From a virus, in the IMG/VR virus record IMGVR_UViG_3300036768_000186, positions 1-25,728 of that record: a stretch of 25,728 nucleotides of DNA; one strand, written 5' to 3'. The position numbers were made by a program, and so were the translations under genes. Shown one piece after another: positions 1 to 7,587 of this stretch (its first letter is position 1; each line of letters starts with the position of its first letter). Under the pieces are notes generated by a model. That model was not told where the DNA came from and made no database searches. It was given only the letters and a program-made list of their open reading frames with translations.

Positions 1-139
1 CAGAGAAAAAAGTGCCGACCACTGCGCAAGTTATGTGGCCGACACTTCAATCTTCCGCGTCCTAGCCCCAGAGGGGATGAAAAGCATTGCTCAGATAGGA
101 AGTGGAGAACATGGTCAAACCCCAACCCTTTGGAGTTAG
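1..139 (+). CDS. Partial C-terminus of an upstream phage protein
   Basis: One plus-strand frame is open from the window edge to a TAG at 137-139 and would encode about 45 residues, ending in GEHGQTPTLWS. The stop lies three bases before the capsid start codon, the tight spacing seen elsewhere in this operon. In capsid operons the gene just upstream is often a scaffold, protease or stabilising protein, but nothing here shows which. A second frame is open from the edge to a TAG at 63-65, and an imperfect inverted repeat at 11-46 could instead mean that part of this stretch is non-coding. The call is therefore tentative. Confidence 0.42.
   Translation, partial: REKSADHCASYVADTSIFRVLAPEGMKSIAQIGSGEHGQTPTLWS
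11..46 (-). terminator. Candidate intrinsic terminator read on the minus strand
   Basis: Arms 11-22 and 35-46 form a 12-bp stem around a 12-base loop. As plus-strand RNA the stem has two A·C mismatches. As minus-strand RNA both become G·U pairs, so the whole stem can pair. On the minus strand the stem runs straight into six T residues (A6-A11 on the plus strand). That is the form of a Rho-independent terminator against leftward transcription. It overlaps the possible partial gene at 1-139, so its role is uncertain. Confidence 0.4.
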
Positions 140-142
140 CTA

Positions 143-1186
143 ATGGCGACTATTGGCTCTACCGCGTTGACCTACGCGGATTGGGCGAAGCGTGTCGATG
201 ACGGGTATCGGATCGCCCGGATCATCGAGCTTCTGTCCCAAACGAACGAGATCCTCGACGACATGCTTGTTGTCGAAGGCAATCTTCCTACCGGACATAA
301 AACAACTGTCCGGACTGGCCTTCCACAAGGAACGTGGCGTATGTTGAACACTGGCGTTCCCAACGCTAAGTCTACGACTGCGCAGATCACTGACACTTGC
401 GGCAACCTTGAAACGTACTCGGTCATCGACAAAGACATCGCGGACCTCAACGGCAACACCGCTGAGTTTCGGTTGTCGGAAGTCAAAGCCTTCCTTGAAG
501 GTATGTCACAGCAGGTTGCCTCGACCCTCATCTACGGCAACCAGTTTGTGAACCCTGAAAGGTTCACTGGCTTTGCGCCGCGGTATTCAACGCTCTCGGT
601 CTCTGCGTCACAGACCGCGAATAACATTCTCGATGCCGGCGGCACGTCCTCGACCAACACGTCGATTTGGATCGTGACGTGGGGTGCGGATACCTGGCAC
701 GCGACGTTCCCGAAAGGCAAGATCACTGGCTTGCAGCATCGGGATATGGGCGAGTGGCCTGTGACCGACTCGGCAGGCAACACCTACCAAGCCTACCGCG
801 ACCACTTCAAGTGGGAGATTGGCCTTGTCGGTCGGGATTGGCGTTACTGCGTACGCATCGCCAACATCGACGTCAACCAGCTCTCTGGCGTGTCCGCTGC
901 GAATTTGATCAACCTTCTTGTTCGCGGCCTCTATCGCATGCCGACTGCGTCTGCGCAGACGACGGCGGTTCAATCCTCCGATACCCCGGCGGTCCGTGGT
1001 GATATGGGCCGGACGGTGATCTACTGCAACCGCGTTATCCGCACGTACCTCGATCTGCAAGCCATGAACAAGACAAACGTCTTGCTCCAGCTTCGCGAAT
1101 TCGATGGTAAGGTCGTCACGACGTTCCGTGGTGTACCGGTTAGGACGGTTGACGCTATCCTCAATAACGAAGCTCGGGTTGTTTAA
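143..1186 (+). CDS. Major capsid protein (GP7/BPP-1-like type)
   Basis: This 347-residue protein forms the icosahedral head shell. The N-terminal half has the pattern I recognise from a widespread podovirus capsid family: LADWAKR-like start (YADWAKRVDDG), then LSQTNEILDDM, EGNLPTGHKTTVRTGLP, NGNTAEFRLSE and a YGN...PERFTGFAPRYS segment. The length, near 340 residues, fits that family. The next gene is a Bbp16-like cement protein, the same capsid/cement order as in Bordetella phage BPP-1. The ATG at 143 follows a GGAG at 132-135 with good spacing. No signal, scaffold domain or protease is fused to it. The HK97-type fold is inferred from the family, not seen directly. I am confident in the capsid role and less so in the exact subfamily. 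Confidence 0.9.
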   Translation: MATIGSTALTYADWAKRVDDGYRIARIIELLSQTNEILDDMLVVEGNLPTGHKTTVRTGLPQGTWRMLNTGVPNAKSTTAQITDTCGNLETYSVIDKDIADLNGNTAEFRLSEVKAFLEGMSQQVASTLIYGNQFVNPERFTGFAPRYSTLSVSASQTANNILDAGGTSSTNTSIWIVTWGADTWHATFPKGKITGLQHRDMGEWPVTDSAGNTYQAYRDHFKWEIGLVGRDWRYCVRIANIDVNQLSGVSAANLINLLVRGLYRMPTASAQTTAVQSSDTPAVRGDMGRTVIYCNRVIRTYLDLQAMNKTNVLLQLREFDGKVVTTFRGVPVRTVDAILNNEARVV

Positions 1187-1198
1187 GGAGCAGCTAAC

Positions 1199-1756
1199 AT
1201 GATCATTGACGGCTCCCTTTTGTTTACCGGCACCTCGAACGGTGCCACCGGCGGTATTACCGCCTCGCCAACGACCGACGCGCCGACCACTGGCACGCAG
1301 GTTGCTAGCAATATCATTGACCTTGGCCTTGTCAACGGCGTTCCATCTTACGCCAACGGCGGTGGTGCAAGGGATATCGGCGTCGGTGATAACCCAGCGT
1401 TGAAATTCCTTGCGTCGGTTGCGGTTACGTTCGCCGGCGGCACAAGCTTGCAGCTTGAGCTTTCTGGTGCGCCCGATAGCGGAACGGGAACGCCGGGAGC
1501 GTATTATGTGATGTGGCTTGGCCCTGCAATTTTGTTGGCTAACCTTGATCAGGGACAGGAGCTCGGCAACATCAACATCCCGCGCGCGACTCCAGGACAA
1601 CCTCTTCCAAGGTTCCTGCGGCTGCGTTTCATTTCCGTGGGCTCGTTTACCGCAGGACAGGTTTGCGCAGCGATTGTGCTTGATCGTATGGATCATCCGC
1701 AGGGCTTGAACGGTAACCTGTCCGGCTATCGCCCGGGTGTTGTGGTGTCTAACTGA
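1199..1756 (+). CDS. Bbp16-like capsid cement (decoration) protein
   Basis: This 185-residue protein is predicted to stud the outside of the capsid and clamp capsomers together, as Bbp16 does in phage BPP-1. Visible family marks are NIIDLGLVNG followed by GGGARDIGVGDN, a strand-rich centre (VAVTFAGGTSLQLELSGA), LPRFLRLRFISVGSFTAG and AAIVLDRMD near the end. The N-terminus is rich in Gly, Thr and Ala, with little predicted helix. The start codon follows AAGGAG at 1184-1189, which overlaps the stop codon of the capsid gene, so translation is probably coupled. Length and position match the family. Trimeric cement function is inferred from the BPP-1 structure. Confidence 0.82.
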   Translation: MIIDGSLLFTGTSNGATGGITASPTTDAPTTGTQVASNIIDLGLVNGVPSYANGGGARDIGVGDNPALKFLASVAVTFAGGTSLQLELSGAPDSGTGTPGAYYVMWLGPAILLANLDQGQELGNINIPRATPGQPLPRFLRLRFISVGSFTAGQVCAAIVLDRMDHPQGLNGNLSGYRPGVVVSN

Positions 1757-1766
1757 GGATAGTCCG

Positions 1767-2171
1767 ATGCGTAAGCTTGCGCTTTTCGTAACGCTTGCTC
1801 TTCTTGCGTCAGCGGGAGCGCAAGCACAACAATCGGTGGTCGTTCCGGCGACCACCGACACAATTGCAATTGCCGGGACGGTCGCGGCAAGAACCAAAAT
1901 CATCACTGGCGTTGTTGGGAAGTCGATCTACGTCACTGCTCTTGCATTGGTCCCGGCTTCTACTTCATCGGTGACTTTTTCGTACGGCACCGGCACCAAC
2001 TGCGGCACTGGCACTGTCAACCTTACTGGCATAATGACCTTCAATCCAGGCCAGACCATTAACTATGGTTCCGGCTACGGTACGGTCCTTCGTGTCCCCG
2101 ACGGGAATGATCTTTGCATCACCGTTGGCACAACGGCTGCGCCCGGCACGCTGAGCTATGTTATCTTTTGA
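1767..2171 (+). CDS. Small beta-rich structural-type protein with Sec signal peptide
   Basis: This 134-residue protein begins with a textbook export signal: MRK, a hydrophobic run LALFVTLALLASAG and a cleavage-like AQA followed by QQ near residue 20. The rest is Gly/Thr/Val-rich beta sequence with two cysteines (GTNCGTG and NDLCITV) that could pair in an oxidising compartment. The strand pattern IYVTALALVPA, ...FSYGTGTNC, then VLRVPDGNDLCI resembles small head or tail decoration proteins in other phages. I place the start at the ATG at 1767; an in-frame ATG at 1737 would bury the signal peptide behind ten extra residues. It sits between the cement protein and more structural genes. An exported protein in a head operon is odd, because capsids assemble in the cytoplasm. 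Function unknown. Confidence 0.78.
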   Translation: MRKLALFVTLALLASAGAQAQQSVVVPATTDTIAIAGTVAARTKIITGVVGKSIYVTALALVPASTSSVTFSYGTGTNCGTGTVNLTGIMTFNPGQTINYGSGYGTVLRVPDGNDLCITVGTTAAPGTLSYVIF

Positions 2172-2183
2172 AAGGAACGTCAG

Positions 2184-2756
2184 ATGGCTCGTTGGATGTT
2201 AATCGAACCTCACTACCTCAACGTTGAGGGTACGAAGTGGGAGTATGTTGAAGTCGACCGCGGTACGGGGAAGCAGCTGCGGAAGCAGTTTTCAGTTCCT
2301 CGGTTCTTGGACCCAAATGATCCGGCGGATTGGACCGAGAAAGAAATGACCCCGGCCGGGCATGTTGTTAACGGCCGTGTGATTGTTTCCGACGGCAACG
2401 GGGCGCAGCCCGGCGACATCGTTTTCGTTGGTGATCCGACGCCGAACATGCTTCCGCTCGACGATGAGGCCAAGAAAATCTCTGCGTCGTACTCGACGAA
2501 ATGGAGTGCGCCGAATCCGGATTCGAACAGAACGCATAGCCAGTCGCTGCTTGATGACTTGGAGCAGCAGATGCTTATCGTTGAGCGGCGCAATGCTGAG
2601 GCTAAGTCAGCTCCGGTTGAAGGCATTGAGAAGCTCCTTACTGCGATGGCGGCTATGATGGAGCAGAACCAGCAGTTGCTTTCTGTGCTTGGCAGCGCGG
2701 CGGTTAATCGAACCGGAGATTCGTCGGCTAAGTCCGCTGGCGCCCGTAGGGTTTAG
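2184..2756 (+). CDS. Hypothetical structural-region protein with C-terminal coiled coil
   Basis: This 190-residue protein has no family I recognise. The first 100 residues look globular and acidic, with a short beta motif (GDIVFVGDPTPNM) after a conserved-looking HVVNGRVIVSDGNG. Residues from about 115 to 175 are predicted helix, with heptad-like hydrophobics and many Gln and Glu (LLDDLEQQMLIVERRNAEA, LLTAMAAMMEQNQQLLSVLG). This suggests a multimerising coiled coil. The C-terminus is basic and Ser/Ala-rich. The ATG follows AAAGGA at a good distance, 12 bases after the previous stop. The place in the head region suggests a head, scaffold-like or completion role, but nothing in the sequence proves one. 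Confidence 0.8.
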   Translation: MARWMLIEPHYLNVEGTKWEYVEVDRGTGKQLRKQFSVPRFLDPNDPADWTEKEMTPAGHVVNGRVIVSDGNGAQPGDIVFVGDPTPNMLPLDDEAKKISASYSTKWSAPNPDSNRTHSQSLLDDLEQQMLIVERRNAEAKSAPVEGIEKLLTAMAAMMEQNQQLLSVLGSAAVNRTGDSSAKSAGARRV

Positions 2757-2759
2757 CAA

Positions 2760-3233
2760 ATGTCGAATATCGACCTAGATAAAGGCGGACGGGTTCCACA
2801 GAACGTTCGAACATACCTTGGCCCGTCCGTTGGATGGAAGTCAACTGACTCGCCGGTTGATATTGAATGGTCAGTTGAGGGCGGCGGTTCGCTTTTGCCG
2901 TCCGGAGTCAAGCCGCCGGTTCTGATCCCGGATTGGCTCACCATCTTGGGTTGGTCGATCTTTGCGAAGGAGACCGGAAGCATTGATTTCGATCTTTACA
3001 AAGTGTCGGAGCAAACTTACCTTGATGGAACGTTGCCGGGGCCAGCGGACACAATCTGTCCGGTGAATAAACCATCGATGACCAACGCGGTGGCGGTGGC
3101 TTCGTCCAGCTTATCTGGTTGGAATGTTACGATAGACCAGAACGACGTGCTTGTTTTAGATGTGACATCTGTCACTGTTTTGACTTCTGTAACCTTTGTC
3201 CTGAAATGTGTCAGGAACATTGGTCCGTCTTAG
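2760..3233 (+). CDS. Probable virion surface / fibre-type beta domain protein
   Basis: This 157-residue protein ends in a beta module I recognise from many phage fibres and head decorations: SIDFDLYKVS, then a variable loop, PSMTNAVAVASSSLSGWN, IDQNDVLVLDV and TSVTFVLKCVR. In other phages the module is attached to receptor-binding or collagen-like proteins and probably adopts a jelly-roll-like sandwich. Here it follows about 60 residues that are less conserved. The ATG at 2760 comes three bases after the previous stop, with AGGG upstream as ribosome binding site. Location among head genes suggests a virion surface protein. The exact site, on head or fibre, is not shown by the sequence. Confidence 0.72.
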   Translation: MSNIDLDKGGRVPQNVRTYLGPSVGWKSTDSPVDIEWSVEGGGSLLPSGVKPPVLIPDWLTILGWSIFAKETGSIDFDLYKVSEQTYLDGTLPGPADTICPVNKPSMTNAVAVASSSLSGWNVTIDQNDVLVLDVTSVTVLTSVTFVLKCVRNIGPS

Positions 3234-3235
3234 CC

Positions 3236-3265
3236 CGCACAGCTAGACGGATTTCTAACTGTGCG
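3236..3265. other. Intergenic hairpin after the fibre-type gene
   Basis: The only internal gap of any size (3234-3282) holds an inverted repeat. Arms 3236-3247 and 3254-3265 form 12 pairs with one mismatch around a six-base loop (cggatt). The mismatch is C·A in plus-strand RNA and G·U in minus-strand RNA. No T-run follows on either strand, so it is not a standard terminator. It lies 17 bases before the next start codon, just upstream of an AAAGGAAG ribosome binding site. It may stabilise or process the mRNA, or tune expression across the gap. Confidence 0.55.
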
Positions 3266-3282
3266 CATAGAAAGGAAGTGCA

Positions 3283-3768
3283 ATGGCTCAATACGCTGTA
3301 AGCAATCTGCTTGGTGGTACTCAGCAGAATCTGTCATCTGCGTTTAAGACAATCAACGTCGTAACCGCCGCGACTGGCGCTGCAACGCTGCGTCGTGGTT
3401 GGATTTACGAATTTGAGATTGGCGCGGATAACGTGCCGAATGCTACGGACTGCCCGATTATTTGGGATATTTCCCAACAGACCGCGGCAGGCACAGCAAC
3501 GGCGGTAACGCCGGTTCCGGTCGATCAGGGCGCGGATGCTGCGGCGCAGTTGACGTATGCAGCGAACGCTACGGTCGAGGGCACGATCACGGCAAATTCA
3601 TCGGTGTTCTACCTCGGGCTGAACCAGCGCGCTAGCCAACGTTGGATTGCGCGGGATAAGGCATCTTGCATTATCGTGCAGGCGGTTGACCTCAAAGGTT
3701 GGGCTATGCGGGCGAAGTCGCCTAACTACGCTTCGACCGTTGGCTGGCAGTATTACATCGAAGAATAA
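3283..3768 (+). CDS. Hypothetical virion-region protein
   Basis: This 161-residue protein is strand-rich and Ala/Thr-rich, with no transmembrane segment or signal peptide. Recognisable stretches include NLLGGTQQNLSSAFKTINVV at the start, RRGWIYEFEIGADNVPNATD and a C-terminal VGWQYYIEE. Proteins of this kind, often 150-170 residues and spaced among head and fibre genes, are usually annotated only as phage structural protein. The start has a strong AAAGGAAG ribosome binding site downstream of the 3236-3265 hairpin, so it may be translated independently of the genes before it. Role unknown; a decoration or head-completion protein is an inference from position. Confidence 0.78.
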   Translation: MAQYAVSNLLGGTQQNLSSAFKTINVVTAATGAATLRRGWIYEFEIGADNVPNATDCPIIWDISQQTAAGTATAVTPVPVDQGADAAAQLTYAANATVEGTITANSSVFYLGLNQRASQRWIARDKASCIIVQAVDLKGWAMRAKSPNYASTVGWQYYIEE

Positions 3769-3771
3769 ACC

Positions 3772-4080
3772 ATGCGCTCGGCTGGTGGTTATAGCGTAAT
3801 TACAGAACCCGGCAAAAGGGATGTTGAGCACGATACGTTTTCCTGTGCTCATTGCAATGCTATAACATTCACACAGCCGGGTTGGGGAAAGCCGTTGCAA
3901 GTGGCGGTAGTGCGGGCAGATGGTAGTGTCACGATGAAGGATGCTGGCTTTTGCCGTAAGTGCTACCGCCACATCTGCCCGCGCTGCGAGGGTAAATTCG
4001 AGTGCACGCCGGTGGAGAAGCGGCTTGACGATGAGGAGCGCGAGTGGAGACGTTCGCGTGGTGGGGTGATTTTACCTTAG
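3772..4080 (+). CDS. Zinc-ribbon-like phage protein
   Basis: This 102-residue protein has seven cysteines arranged as CxxC at residues 25/28, CxxC at 61/64, CxxC at 69/72 and a single Cys at 78 in FECTPVEK. The first two pairs probably bind one zinc, and the later group (with His68 possible) a second. The core CRKCYRHICPRCEG followed by a Cys-Thr-Pro-x-Glu-Lys tail matches a small protein often found beside phage head and tail-fibre genes and having no assigned job. The C-terminus is highly charged. It starts three bases after the previous stop, with a poor ribosome binding site, so coupling is likely. Metal binding is inferred from the cysteine pattern. Confidence 0.75.
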   Translation: MRSAGGYSVITEPGKRDVEHDTFSCAHCNAITFTQPGWGKPLQVAVVRADGSVTMKDAGFCRKCYRHICPRCEGKFECTPVEKRLDDEEREWRRSRGGVILP

Positions 4081-4089
4081 GATTTTGTC

Positions 4090-4740
4090 ATGGCTAAGAT
4101 CAAAAACCGCGCGTGGGTTTCGACAAGTACTGTTGGTACGGGAACGCTTACACTTGGTTCTCCTGTTTCCGGTTACCAATCTTTTGCTGCCGCTGGTGTA
4201 GCTGATGGTGATGTTGTTCAATATGTTATTGTTGATGGGACTTCGTGGGAGATTGGCACCGGAACGTATTCAAGCGCTGGCCCAACACTTACGAGAACGG
4301 TGTTAGAGAGCACGAATTCAAACAACCTTGTTAGCCTTTCTGGCTCTGCAACAGTTTTTATATCGCCTAGCGCAGCGGATATCCCAGTGCTAAGCGAGCC
4401 GAATGTTTTTAAACGAACGGTTTCGGGCGAAGTTTTTGCGTTGTCAAACAACACGGCTTGGGATGGTAAGAGACAGGTTTTGTCTGTCACAGTTAACGGT
4501 GGGAATTTTACAATTGCCAACCCAACAAGCTCAACGCTTATTGTTGGTGCGTATTACACGTTTTATATCAGCTATACTACAGCACACACATTGGCTTTTG
4601 GCAGTAATCTTACTGGCATCGCAGCAAAAAATATTTCATGGTCAGCAACGGCTGGGATGAAAGACCATCTTGTGATGCGTGCGTCCTCGTCCTCGGTTTT
4701 GGAATATATTTCACACACGTTAAATTGTTCTGGGGTGTGA
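4090..4740 (+). CDS. Tail-associated protein with conserved N-terminal beta module
   Basis: This 216-residue protein opens with a module common near phage fibre genes: NRAWVSTSTVGTGTLTLGS, GYQSFAAAG, a V-Q-Y-V-I-V-D strand, SWEIGTGTYS, LTRTVLESTNS and a final TVFISPSAAD. Residues after about 100 form a second Thr/Ser/Val-rich beta region. It comes directly before the large fibre gene and shares its lower G+C, so the two probably arrived together. The likely role is as a short fibre, a fibre connector or a base for the following protein. No enzyme motif or coiled coil is visible. The start has a weak ribosome binding site (AGGA). Confidence 0.7.
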   Translation: MAKIKNRAWVSTSTVGTGTLTLGSPVSGYQSFAAAGVADGDVVQYVIVDGTSWEIGTGTYSSAGPTLTRTVLESTNSNNLVSLSGSATVFISPSAADIPVLSEPNVFKRTVSGEVFALSNNTAWDGKRQVLSVTVNGGNFTIANPTSSTLIVGAYYTFYISYTTAHTLAFGSNLTGIAAKNISWSATAGMKDHLVMRASSSSVLEYISHTLNCSGV

Positions 4741-4742
4741 CT

Positions 4743-7055
4743 ATGTTTCCTGTTGTTGGCCCGGTTGGTAGCGAAGTACCGAAACATCAAATTCAAAGAT
4801 CGCTTCGGTTTAATCCTTTGGACAGTGCTTACCTGAGCCGAACGCCAAGCAACGTTGGCAACCGCAAGCTTTTATCGTTTCGTGTGCGAATTAAGAGAGC
4901 TGCGCTTGGGTCTGTTCAGGTTATAGTTTCGGCCGGAACAGCTGGCATCGATAGGTTTTATTTCGACGCTAGCGATCGCCTTTGTCTTGATGTTCTTGGA
5001 ACGACTTGCCTTGTGACAACGCCAGTTTATAGGGACCCGACAGCGTGGTATGTTGATGTTGGGTTTTTGCTTGATGTTGCCAACCCAACAGCGCAAAACC
5101 GCGCTAAGATATTGATTAATGGCAGCGAGGTTTTGGCTTACACAACAGACATGCGAAGCGCTATTACAAATACAAACACGAATTGGAACGATGTTGTTGT
5201 TCATTATCTTGGGCGGGATGACAGCGGCAATTATTTCAGCGGTTACCTTTGCGAGCCGTGTTTGGTTGATGGCGGCAGTTCTGTTTTATATTCGCAAATA
5301 GACAGTGATACCGGGGCACGGGTATCGGTTAAGCCTGTGGCAACTTGGGGTGTAAACGGGTTTTATCTTGATTTTTCTGATAACTCAAATACAACAGCGA
5401 CTACGCTTGGCGCGGATCGTAGCGGGAATGGAAATAATTTCACGCCGGTTAACTTTTCTGTGGCAGCTGGTGTTAGTAATGACAGTCTTGTGGATACACC
5501 AACAAACCACGGAACAGATACAGGTGTTGGTGGTGAGGTTAGCGGAAATTATTGCGTGTGGAATCCGTTGGAATTGAACGCGTCCGCGTTATATAACGGG
5601 AACCTGCAATATATTGGTAGCGGGGGTAAAGGCGCGGTGATGTGGTTAGAGAGTGGGAAGTGGTACGCTGAGTTTATTATTGATACTTTTTCAACATATA
5701 TCGGATTTGGTTTTGCCGGAGATGGATGGGACGGATCTGTTCTGGTAGGAAATACAGCAGATAGCTGGGCTTTGGAGATTGAGACAACTAATAATTGGAT
5801 TAGAAATAATAGTTCTGTTACTGGTGCCGGATTGGGTGGTGGAGCGGCTGGTGTCGTTATGATGCTTGCTCTTGACATGGATAATAAAAAAGCTTGGCTA
5901 GGAAGAAATGGTGTTTGGTATAACTCAGGTAACCCAGCGAATGGTACTAATCCCACAGCAACGAATATCCCTAACCGTGTTCGTTTGGCGTCGAACAGCG
6001 CATTTTCACAGTCGAATTATCTAAACTGCGGTCAATATCCATACACATACACCGCCCCAACCGGGTTCAAAGCTATTTGCACAGGTAATTTTCCTGATCC
6101 GGCAATTGCGGCCCCTGAAAAATATTTCACGGCTAATACACGGGCTGGAACAGGGTCGGCGGGGGCTGTTACAGGTAAGAAATTTAAGCCGGATTTTATT
6201 TGGTCAAAGTCATGGTCGGTTCGTGGTCATATGCTAGCTAATGTTGTGAGAGGGGTTGGAAAGTATTTTTCGTCGGACAGCGCAGCAGATGAAACGGTTG
6301 ATGCCAACGCTGTGACGGCGTTTAACTCGGACGGTTTTTCGTTTGGGAATTCTTCGATACTCAATACGAACGCTGAGAATTATGTTGATTGGCTGTGGCG
6401 TAAAGGGGCTATTTCTGGTTTTGATGTTGTAACATATACCGGGAATGGAACAAACAGAACGATTAATCATTCGCTTGGTGTGGCTCCGGGATTTGTGATG
6501 GTTAAGGCTTTAGCTACGGCTGGGGCGGATGTCGGTGCGCAGGTTTGGCATAATAAAATCGCGAATACGGAGTACCTTGTTTTAGATTCGACAGCGGCTA
6601 AAGATACGGGAACAACGCATTGGAATAGTACTTCACCAACATCATCTGTGTTTAGTCTTGGAACGGCGGCGGAGACAAATGCTAACGGCGATACGTTTAT
6701 CGCGTATCTTTTTGCAGGTGTGGCTGGTTTTTCGAAGATGGATAGTTACACAGGCAACGGCAGCGTTGATGGAAAGTTTGTTTACTGTGGTTTCGAACCG
6801 GCTTTTTTGTTGGTTAAGAGAGTCGATGCCGCAGGCGGTTGGTATGTGTGGGATATGAAACGCAGCCCTTACAATCCTGTTTCTGAGGAGCTGCTGGCAA
6901 ATTCTTCGGCAGCTGAGGGTGGAATGATCGACATTGATCTTTTATCGGTGGGTTTTAAGCTTCGCTCAACTGACGCGGATTTAAATGCATCTGGTGGCAC
7001 ATATGTTTATGTAGCCTTTGCGGCTTTTCCAGATAAATATTCCAGCGCGGTGTAG
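4743..7055 (+). CDS. Large tail fibre / spike, LamG-like and SPRY-like regions
   Basis: This 770-residue protein is the best candidate for host recognition. Residues about 20-180 look like a LamG/concanavalin-type sandwich (LRFNPLDSAYLSRT, SFRVRIKRA, WYVDVGFLLDV, NYFSGYLCEPCLVDG). Residues 205-275 hold a linker seen in many environmental phage fibres (GFYLDFSDNSN, DRSGNGNNFTPVNFSV). Residues 300-430 look SPRY-like (SGKWYAEFIIDTF, IGFGFAGDGWDG, ALDMDNKKAWLGRNGVWYNSG). Residues about 490-770 carry a repeated fold of the type (VVTYTGNGTNRTINHSLGV, PGFVMVKA; again SYTGNGSVDGKFVYCGFEP, AFLLVKR). The start is the ATG at 4743, two bases after the previous stop; an in-frame ATG at 4638 would overlap the upstream gene. 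Codon use is visibly more A+T-rich than in the neighbouring modules. Receptor unknown. Confidence 0.82.
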   Translation: MFPVVGPVGSEVPKHQIQRSLRFNPLDSAYLSRTPSNVGNRKLLSFRVRIKRAALGSVQVIVSAGTAGIDRFYFDASDRLCLDVLGTTCLVTTPVYRDPTAWYVDVGFLLDVANPTAQNRAKILINGSEVLAYTTDMRSAITNTNTNWNDVVVHYLGRDDSGNYFSGYLCEPCLVDGGSSVLYSQIDSDTGARVSVKPVATWGVNGFYLDFSDNSNTTATTLGADRSGNGNNFTPVNFSVAAGVSNDSLVDTPTNHGTDTGVGGEVSGNYCVWNPLELNASALYNGNLQYIGSGGKGAVMWLESGKWYAEFIIDTFSTYIGFGFAGDGWDGSVLVGNTADSWALEIETTNNWIRNNSSVTGAGLGGGAAGVVMMLALDMDNKKAWLGRNGVWYNSGNPANGTNPTATNIPNRVRLASNSAFSQSNYLNCGQYPYTYTAPTGFKAICTGNFPDPAIAAPEKYFTANTRAGTGSAGAVTGKKFKPDFIWSKSWSVRGHMLANVVRGVGKYFSSDSAADETVDANAVTAFNSDGFSFGNSSILNTNAENYVDWLWRKGAISGFDVVTYTGNGTNRTINHSLGVAPGFVMVKALATAGADVGAQVWHNKIANTEYLVLDSTAAKDTGTTHWNSTSPTSSVFSLGTAAETNANGDTFIAYLFAGVAGFSKMDSYTGNGSVDGKFVYCGFEPAFLLVKRVDAAGGWYVWDMKRSPYNPVSEELLANSSAAEGGMIDIDLLSVGFKLRSTDADLNASGGTYVYVAFAAFPDKYSSAV

Positions 7056-7066
7056 GAGGGTATGGC

Positions 7067-7582
7067 ATGGTTAGGTTTCGGCTACCCGATAATAGAACGG
7101 TCTCGGCTGAGAGCGGGTTTTATCTGGATGGTATTTCATATTCGCCGGGGTGGTTGCTTGCGGCGAGTGAAAAAGAACTTGCTGATCTTTCTATCGTGCG
7201 TGTCGAAGAAACAACCCGAGAGCCGGTTAATCATCGGTTTTATATGACGGTTGGTGACGGCGAACCGACTCCAAGGCCGTTGGAGCATATTCGGGAAATG
7301 CTTAAGAATGAGGTGAAACAAGAAGCGCGGTATATAATTCTTAAAGTTTTCCCCGACTGGAAACAGACAAATATGGTCGCTAGAGGCGTTGAGCTTCAAG
7401 ATTCGTGGCGTGTTAATGGTACGTGGACAGATTCAGAAAAAGAGGAGGCGGCTTTGTTAGCGGCTGCTTGGTCTTGGATCAAAGCGGTTCGGGAGCACAG
7501 CAACGTGTTGGAGGCTGAGATTGACGCTTCTGATTTTGAAACTTTGACAAAATGGCAGTCACACGACTGGCCGGGTAGGTAG
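7067..7582 (+). CDS. Tail-fibre assembly-like protein
   Basis: This 171-residue protein starts with a short beta region (VRFRLPDNRTVSA) and ends with a helical part, EEAALLAAAWSWIKAVREHSN, after EARYIILKVFPDWKQTNMVA. That layout resembles fibre-assembly or DUF4376-type proteins that sit directly downstream of phage fibre genes and help fibres fold or attach. The start has a strong GGAGGG ribosome binding site beginning inside the previous stop region. An ATG at 7062 is in another frame and opens only a short shadow. The stop TAG at 7580-7582 overlaps a possible GTG start for the next gene. A structural rather than chaperone role cannot be excluded. Confidence 0.65.
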   Translation: MVRFRLPDNRTVSAESGFYLDGISYSPGWLLAASEKELADLSIVRVEETTREPVNHRFYMTVGDGEPTPRPLEHIREMLKNEVKQEARYIILKVFPDWKQTNMVARGVELQDSWRVNGTWTDSEKEEAALLAAAWSWIKAVREHSNVLEAEIDASDFETLTKWQSHDWPGR

Positions 7583-7587
7583 TGGCG

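Noticed and set aside
608-1906. Long minus-strand open frame of 432 codons opposite the capsid and cement genes
   Set aside because: It is a shadow of well-supported plus-strand genes; the translation is Arg/Ala-rich with no family features and crosses two gene boundaries.
4743-7055. A diversity-generating retroelement or variable region, as in BPP-1
   Set aside because: No reverse transcriptase, template repeat or C-type lectin ending is visible in this window; the fibre is of another type.
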